From JAICNG01 sp035249985 (GTDB lineage: Bacteria > Gemmatimonadota > Gemmatimonadetes > Gemmatimonadales > Gemmatimonadaceae), in assembly GCA_035249985.1 (NCBI GenBank), contig DATFFP010000056.1, forward strand, positions 1-27,180: a stretch of DNA of 27,180 nt. Reading direction: 5' to 3'. This document shows, piece after piece, positions 23,913 through 27,180 of this stretch (its first letter is position 1; each line of letters opens with the position of its first letter). Below the pieces are notes generated by a model. It worked only from the letters and a program-made list of their open reading frames with translations. It searched no databases and was not told the origin of the DNA. The position numbers and the translations under genes are program-made.

Positions 23913-24385
23913 TATCCGGGAGCTGGGCCCTTCTCGCGCTGTTTCTCTGGGCCTTCAACACCGCTCTTGTAGGGGAATCCCCGGCTAGCGGTGCACTCCA
24001 GACCGCGCAAATTTCTCGAGCTTCCGATTCGACCCTCGAGGCACGCGTGCGCGAGCTCGCGTCGGAGCTGCGCTGTCCAGTGTGCCAGGGCGAATCGATT
24101 CAGGACTCACCGGCCGCGCTGGCGCAGGAAATGAAAGCGATCGTGCGGGAGCAGCTCGCCGCGGGGCGCACGCCTGACGAGGTGAAGGCATACTTCGTCG
24201 AGAAATACGGCGAGTGGATTCTGCTGCGCCCGAAGGCACAGGGCTGGAACGTGATGGTGTATCTGCTGCCGCTGGTCGCTCTTCTGGGCGGCGCGGTGGT
24301 GGTCGCTCGAGCGACGCGACGTTGGTCCACCACTAGCGACACGACGGTGGTGGAGCCGGTGGGGGAGGAGACGGCCGACACGTAG
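23909..24385 (+). CDS. ccmH: CcmH, apocytochrome thioreductase
   Basis: 158 aa, matching the N-terminal domain form of CcmH (CycL/Ccl2). It has a signal segment (WALLALFLWAFNTALVG), the redox motif LRCPVCQ and a C-terminal helix (VMVYLLPLVALLGGAVVVA). The CcmI-type TPR domain is not attached. The GTG start overlaps ccmG. It is the last of the classical ccm genes; a multihaem cytochrome follows after 30 bp. Confidence 0.94.
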   Translation: MISGSWALLALFLWAFNTALVGESPASGALQTAQISRASDSTLEARVRELASELRCPVCQGESIQDSPAALAQEMKAIVREQLAAGRTPDEVKAYFVEKYGEWILLRPKAQGWNVMVYLLPLVALLGGAVVVARATRRWSTTSDTTVVEPVGEETADT

Positions 24386-24415
24386 CGGAGCGGGCCCGAG
24401 GCGGAGGCAGCGGTG

Positions 24416-25855
24416 ATGAGACACGGAGCGTCGCGCTGGTTGGCTTGTCTCGCCGGTGTGTTAGGCGGTCTCGGTTTCGTTGCCTGCACCGATGTGACGT
24501 ATCGTGATCGCCCGCTGTTCGAGACGCCTCCCGCCGCCGCCGCCGGATTCCTCGGCTTCCGCGACCGCCTCCAGAACGAAACCGTCTGCGGCAACTGTCA
24601 CGTTGGCCAGCAGGCCGAGTGGGAAGAGACCGCGCACGCCGACGCATTCACGACGCTCGAGCAGAGCGGCGAGATGCAGGGGTTCTGTCAGGGATGTCAC
24701 ACCGTCAATCAGCGCGGCAACGCTTCGACTGATTCGACCGGCGGCTGGATCGGGACACAGGATCCCCGCTACCACGACGTGCAGTGCGAGAATTGCCATG
24801 GCCCGGGGCTCACGCACGTGCAGAACCCCGACGCCACGCAGCCGCTCGCGCCCCTCTCGGTCGGGCTCGACCTCACGGTCGGCTGCGGCGAGTGTCACAA
24901 CGGCGTGCACCATCCGTTCGTCGAGGAGTGGGAGCAGTCGGGACACGCGAACGTGCAGGCGAGTCCTGCGGGGCGCGCCGAGTGCCAGGGGTGTCATACG
25001 GGGCAGGCAGCGCTTCGCGCCTGGGGGATCACCGCCGACTACCTCGAGAAGAATTCGCCGACGCATCTCCCGATCGTGTGCGGCGTCTGTCACGATCCGC
25101 ATAGCAACCGGGCGAGTCGACGCCTTCCAGCCGGTACGGATGTCGACGATCCGATTCACAACCCCGAGTCCGGCGGTCAGCTTCGCTACTCGATCGACGT
25201 GCCGAACGAGGAAGAGAACCTGTGCATGAAGTGCCACCACAAGCGTGCGCAGCCGGAGATCGACCCGGCCACGCAGGCGTCGCGCGGCCCGCATTCCCCC
25301 GAAGGGCCGCTGCTCCTCGGCGAGAACGTCGGCTTCTGGTTCGGTGACTCGCTCGCCGATCTCGATCGCATTGTGGGTACGCATGGGACGGGGCGTAATC
25401 CGCGACTGTGCGCGGGCTGTCACATGCCGCGGTTCGAGGTCAGTGATCCAGAGAGCGGTGATTTCGTCTTCCAGGCCACCGGCCATCTCTTCAAGGCGAT
25501 CCCGTGCCTGGTCAACGGCGTCCCGACCGCCGACGAGTCGTGCGCACTGACGGCCCGGACGTTCCGCACCTGCACCGCCAGCGGCTGCCACGGCGACGAG
25601 AACGCGGCCCGCTCCGTGTTCTCGACGACACAGAACGAGATCCTGGACGACGCCGCCGAGCTGAAACGACTCGTGGATCAGGTGCGGGCAACGGCGATCA
25701 ACGCCAACGACAAGAAGTGGACGACTGCCGAAGGCGCGGACTTCAACTACCAGCTCGCCGTCAAGAAGGGATCGTTCGTCCACAACCCGTACCTCATCAA
25801 GGAGCTGATACGCGTGAGCATCGCCGAAATGAAAGAGGAGTACGGCATACAATGA
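24416..25855 (+). CDS. Multihaem c-type cytochrome, lipoprotein (8 CXXCH plus one CX4CH)
   Basis: 479 aa with a lipoprotein signal ending FVAC (Cys24). Haem sites in order: CGNCH (58-62), CQGCH, CENCH, CGECH, CQGCH, CGVCH, CMKCH, CAGCH and a possible CX4CH, CTASGCH (386-392). The opening VCGNCHVGQQAEWEETAHA resembles cytochrome c554-like and related multihaem redox proteins. The C-terminal 90 residues have no haem site and look helical. ATG 24416 is 8 nt after GGAGG (24403-24407); GTG 24413 is the in-frame alternative. It sits after ccmH and before a membrane multihaem protein, so a likely role is electron transfer from the membrane partner to a periplasmic or outer-surface acceptor. The acceptor is unknown. 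Confidence 0.88.
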   Translation: MRHGASRWLACLAGVLGGLGFVACTDVTYRDRPLFETPPAAAAGFLGFRDRLQNETVCGNCHVGQQAEWEETAHADAFTTLEQSGEMQGFCQGCHTVNQRGNASTDSTGGWIGTQDPRYHDVQCENCHGPGLTHVQNPDATQPLAPLSVGLDLTVGCGECHNGVHHPFVEEWEQSGHANVQASPAGRAECQGCHTGQAALRAWGITADYLEKNSPTHLPIVCGVCHDPHSNRASRRLPAGTDVDDPIHNPESGGQLRYSIDVPNEEENLCMKCHHKRAQPEIDPATQASRGPHSPEGPLLLGENVGFWFGDSLADLDRIVGTHGTGRNPRLCAGCHMPRFEVSDPESGDFVFQATGHLFKAIPCLVNGVPTADESCALTARTFRTCTASGCHGDENAARSVFSTTQNEILDDAAELKRLVDQVRATAINANDKKWTTAEGADFNYQLAVKKGSFVHNPYLIKELIRVSIAEMKEEYGIQ

Positions 25856-25861
25856 CGGCTT

Positions 25862-25878
25862 GACCATCTAGGATGGTC
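25862..25878 (+). promoter_or_regulatory. Hairpin that encloses the start codon of the next gene
   Basis: GACCATC-TAG-GATGGTC is a perfect 7-bp stem with a 3-nt loop. The ATG at 25873-25875 lies inside the right arm. The upstream gene ends at 25855, and ATGA there starts a three-codon reading frame (ATG ACG GCT TGA) ending at 25863 in the stem. Translation of the second cytochrome may therefore depend on ribosomes arriving from upstream. Confidence 0.5.
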
Positions 25879-27180
25879 GGGCTCGCGCTCGCGATGCTCC
25901 AGGGCCGCGTGGGCGGCGCAGCGGACACGGTCCGCGGCGCCGCTACGCGGCCCGATGCGTCTCCGCTCGATTCGGTAACGCTCAGCGACCCACCGCTGCC
26001 GGGCGGCGTGGCCGCGTTCGCGCGGTGGTTGTTCCACGTTCCGCAGTGGATCCAGATCGGCGGCGCCATCCTCGCCGCGATCGTCGCCGTCGCGCTGTTG
26101 ATCCTCATCTGGAAGCGGCGCGACCGAATTCGCGGCTGGCTCACGACCAGATCGCGTGGCGCCAAGATCGGGCTCGCCACCGCCGCCGCCGTCGTGCTGC
26201 TCACCGCGGCGGGATTTGGCGCGGCGACCTGGAACTTCATGATGCACGACAACGACTTCTGCAGCGGTTGTCACATCATGGCGCCGTCGTTCGGCCGGTT
26301 TCAGACGAGCGAGCACAAGAATCTGAACTGCCATGACTGTCATCAGCAGCCGCTCACCGCGAGCGCGCGGCAGCTCTATCTCTGGGTGCTCGACCGGCCG
26401 GAGGAGATCGGGCCGCACGCGAAGGTCCCGACGGAACGGTGCGCCGAATGCCACATCCAGGAACAGCCGGACAGCGTGTGGCAGCGCATCTCCGCCACGG
26501 CGGGGCATCGCCTCCACCTCGAGTCCGATTCGGCGTCACTGCGCGACATCCAGTGCGTGACCTGCCACGGTCTCACCGTCCACCAGTTCGTGCCCGCCGA
26601 TTCCACCTGCGGGCAATCGTCCTGCCACCAGCAGACGGAGATTCGGCTCGCGGGGATGCGCGATCAGACCGACATGCACTGCACGCTCTGCCATCAGTTC
26701 ACGGCGCCGGTCTCCGAGCAAACCGTTCTCGACACCTCGCGTGCGCTTCTCGTTCCCAGAGAGCGGGAATGTCTCGGCTGCCATGAGATGCGCCAGCAGC
26801 TTGCGGACTTCGACCCCGAGGCCGAGCCTCACGATGCGGTGTGTGGCACCTGCCACAATCCTCACCAGCAGGAGACGCCGGCCGCCGCATTCGAGACGTG
26901 CGGCGCGTCGGGATGTCATGCGCGAGCCGACACGATCACTCCCTTCCACCGCGGGCTGAGAGCGGGCGTACTTCAGGACTGCGCAACCTGCCACAAAGCG
27001 CACACGTGGCACGTCGAGTCGGGGCAGTGCCTCACCTGCCATCAGGGCATTCTGGAAGACCGGCCGATGCCCCGGCCGCGTGCGAGCGCGGATGTCGAGC
27101 TGCACGGAGTGGCGCCCGTCGTCATGCGGCTGGCGCAGGTGACCCAGGGACCTGCGCAGCGGCCGGTCGCGACACTCGAC
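25873..27180 (+). CDS. Membrane multihaem cytochrome with NapC/NirT-like start (3' end outside window)
   Basis: 436 codons are visible, open to the window end. Two helices (about 60-80 and 99-120) enclose an Arg-rich loop, so the loop is probably cytoplasmic and both ends periplasmic. After the second helix, FCSGCHIMAPSF and NCHDCHQQP look like NapC/NrfH-type haem segments. Visible haem sites: nine CXXCH (CSGCH, CHDCH, CAECH, CVTCH, CTLCH, CLGCH, CGTCH, CATCH, CLTCH) and two CX4CH (CGQSSCH at 246, CGASGCH at 343), eleven possible haems in all. The start must follow the stop at 25861-25863, and ATG 25873 is the first available. It probably takes electrons from quinol and feeds the lipoprotein cytochrome upstream; this is inference. 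Confidence 0.87.
   Translation, partial: MVGLALAMLQGRVGGAADTVRGAATRPDASPLDSVTLSDPPLPGGVAAFARWLFHVPQWIQIGGAILAAIVAVALLILIWKRRDRIRGWLTTRSRGAKIGLATAAAVVLLTAAGFGAATWNFMMHDNDFCSGCHIMAPSFGRFQTSEHKNLNCHDCHQQPLTASARQLYLWVLDRPEEIGPHAKVPTERCAECHIQEQPDSVWQRISATAGHRLHLESDSASLRDIQCVTCHGLTVHQFVPADSTCGQSSCHQQTEIRLAGMRDQTDMHCTLCHQFTAPVSEQTVLDTSRALLVPRERECLGCHEMRQQLADFDPEAEPHDAVCGTCHNPHQQETPAAAFETCGASGCHARADTITPFHRGLRAGVLQDCATCHKAHTWHVESGQCLTCHQGILEDRPMPRPRASADVELHGVAPVVMRLAQVTQGPAQRPVATLD

Noticed and set aside
1..27180. tRNA or rRNA genes
   Set aside because: No cloverleaf or rRNA sequence was recognised in any gap; all gaps are under about 235 bp.

Overview
The window is about 27 kb of GC-rich bacterial DNA. 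It carries respiratory nitrogen and copper-redox genes, a complete cytochrome c maturation operon and multihaem cytochromes. High GC, frequent GTG starts, a nosZ-nosD-nosF-nosY order with a membrane-NosD fusion, and an NrfA with CXXCH at haem 1 suggest a soil-type, non-proteobacterial didem Gram-negative. Gemmatimonadota is my best guess, by inference only; no rRNA or other marker gene is present.

Layout. 1-4023 (+): the 3' end of nosZ, then nosD (fused to an N-terminal membrane module), nosF and nosY. 4230-7785 (+): a lipoprotein cupredoxin, a Tat-type two-domain multicopper oxidase (not NirK), and a NarX/NarL-like kinase and regulator pair. 7912-10973 (-): an orphan DosS-like GAF histidine kinase and a P1B-type metal ATPase. 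11155-11658 (+): a Nim/PNPOx-like flavoprotein. 11815-14866 (-): an outer-membrane barrel protein, a YceI-family protein and a DUF3108-like secreted protein. 15075-15560 (+): a small lipoprotein. 15689-17576 (-): nrfH-nrfA. 17782-24385 (+): a zinc-ribbon membrane protein followed by ccmABCDEFGH, with most neighbours overlapping by 4 nt. 24416-27180 (+): two large multihaem cytochromes, the second running off the end.

How the genes fit together. NosZ reduces N2O, and NosDFY support its copper sites. NrfAH reduces nitrite to ammonium at the quinol pool. Ccm attaches haem to NrfA, NrfH and the multihaem proteins. The kinases are plausible redox or gas sensors. A palindrome TCAGGG-N3-CCCTGA lies upstream of the multicopper oxidase and again between the ATPase and flavoprotein genes, so the two loci may share a regulator.

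The most unusual structural signal is a series of intergenic hairpins. Their arms are short tandem repeats of 7 bp, or sometimes 9 bp. Every hairpin uses a different repeat unit, and arms often reach into or start at the stop codons of flanking genes. The best case is a perfect 46-bp inverted repeat at 7792-7925. A related direct-repeat patch lies in frame inside the linker of the NosD fusion.
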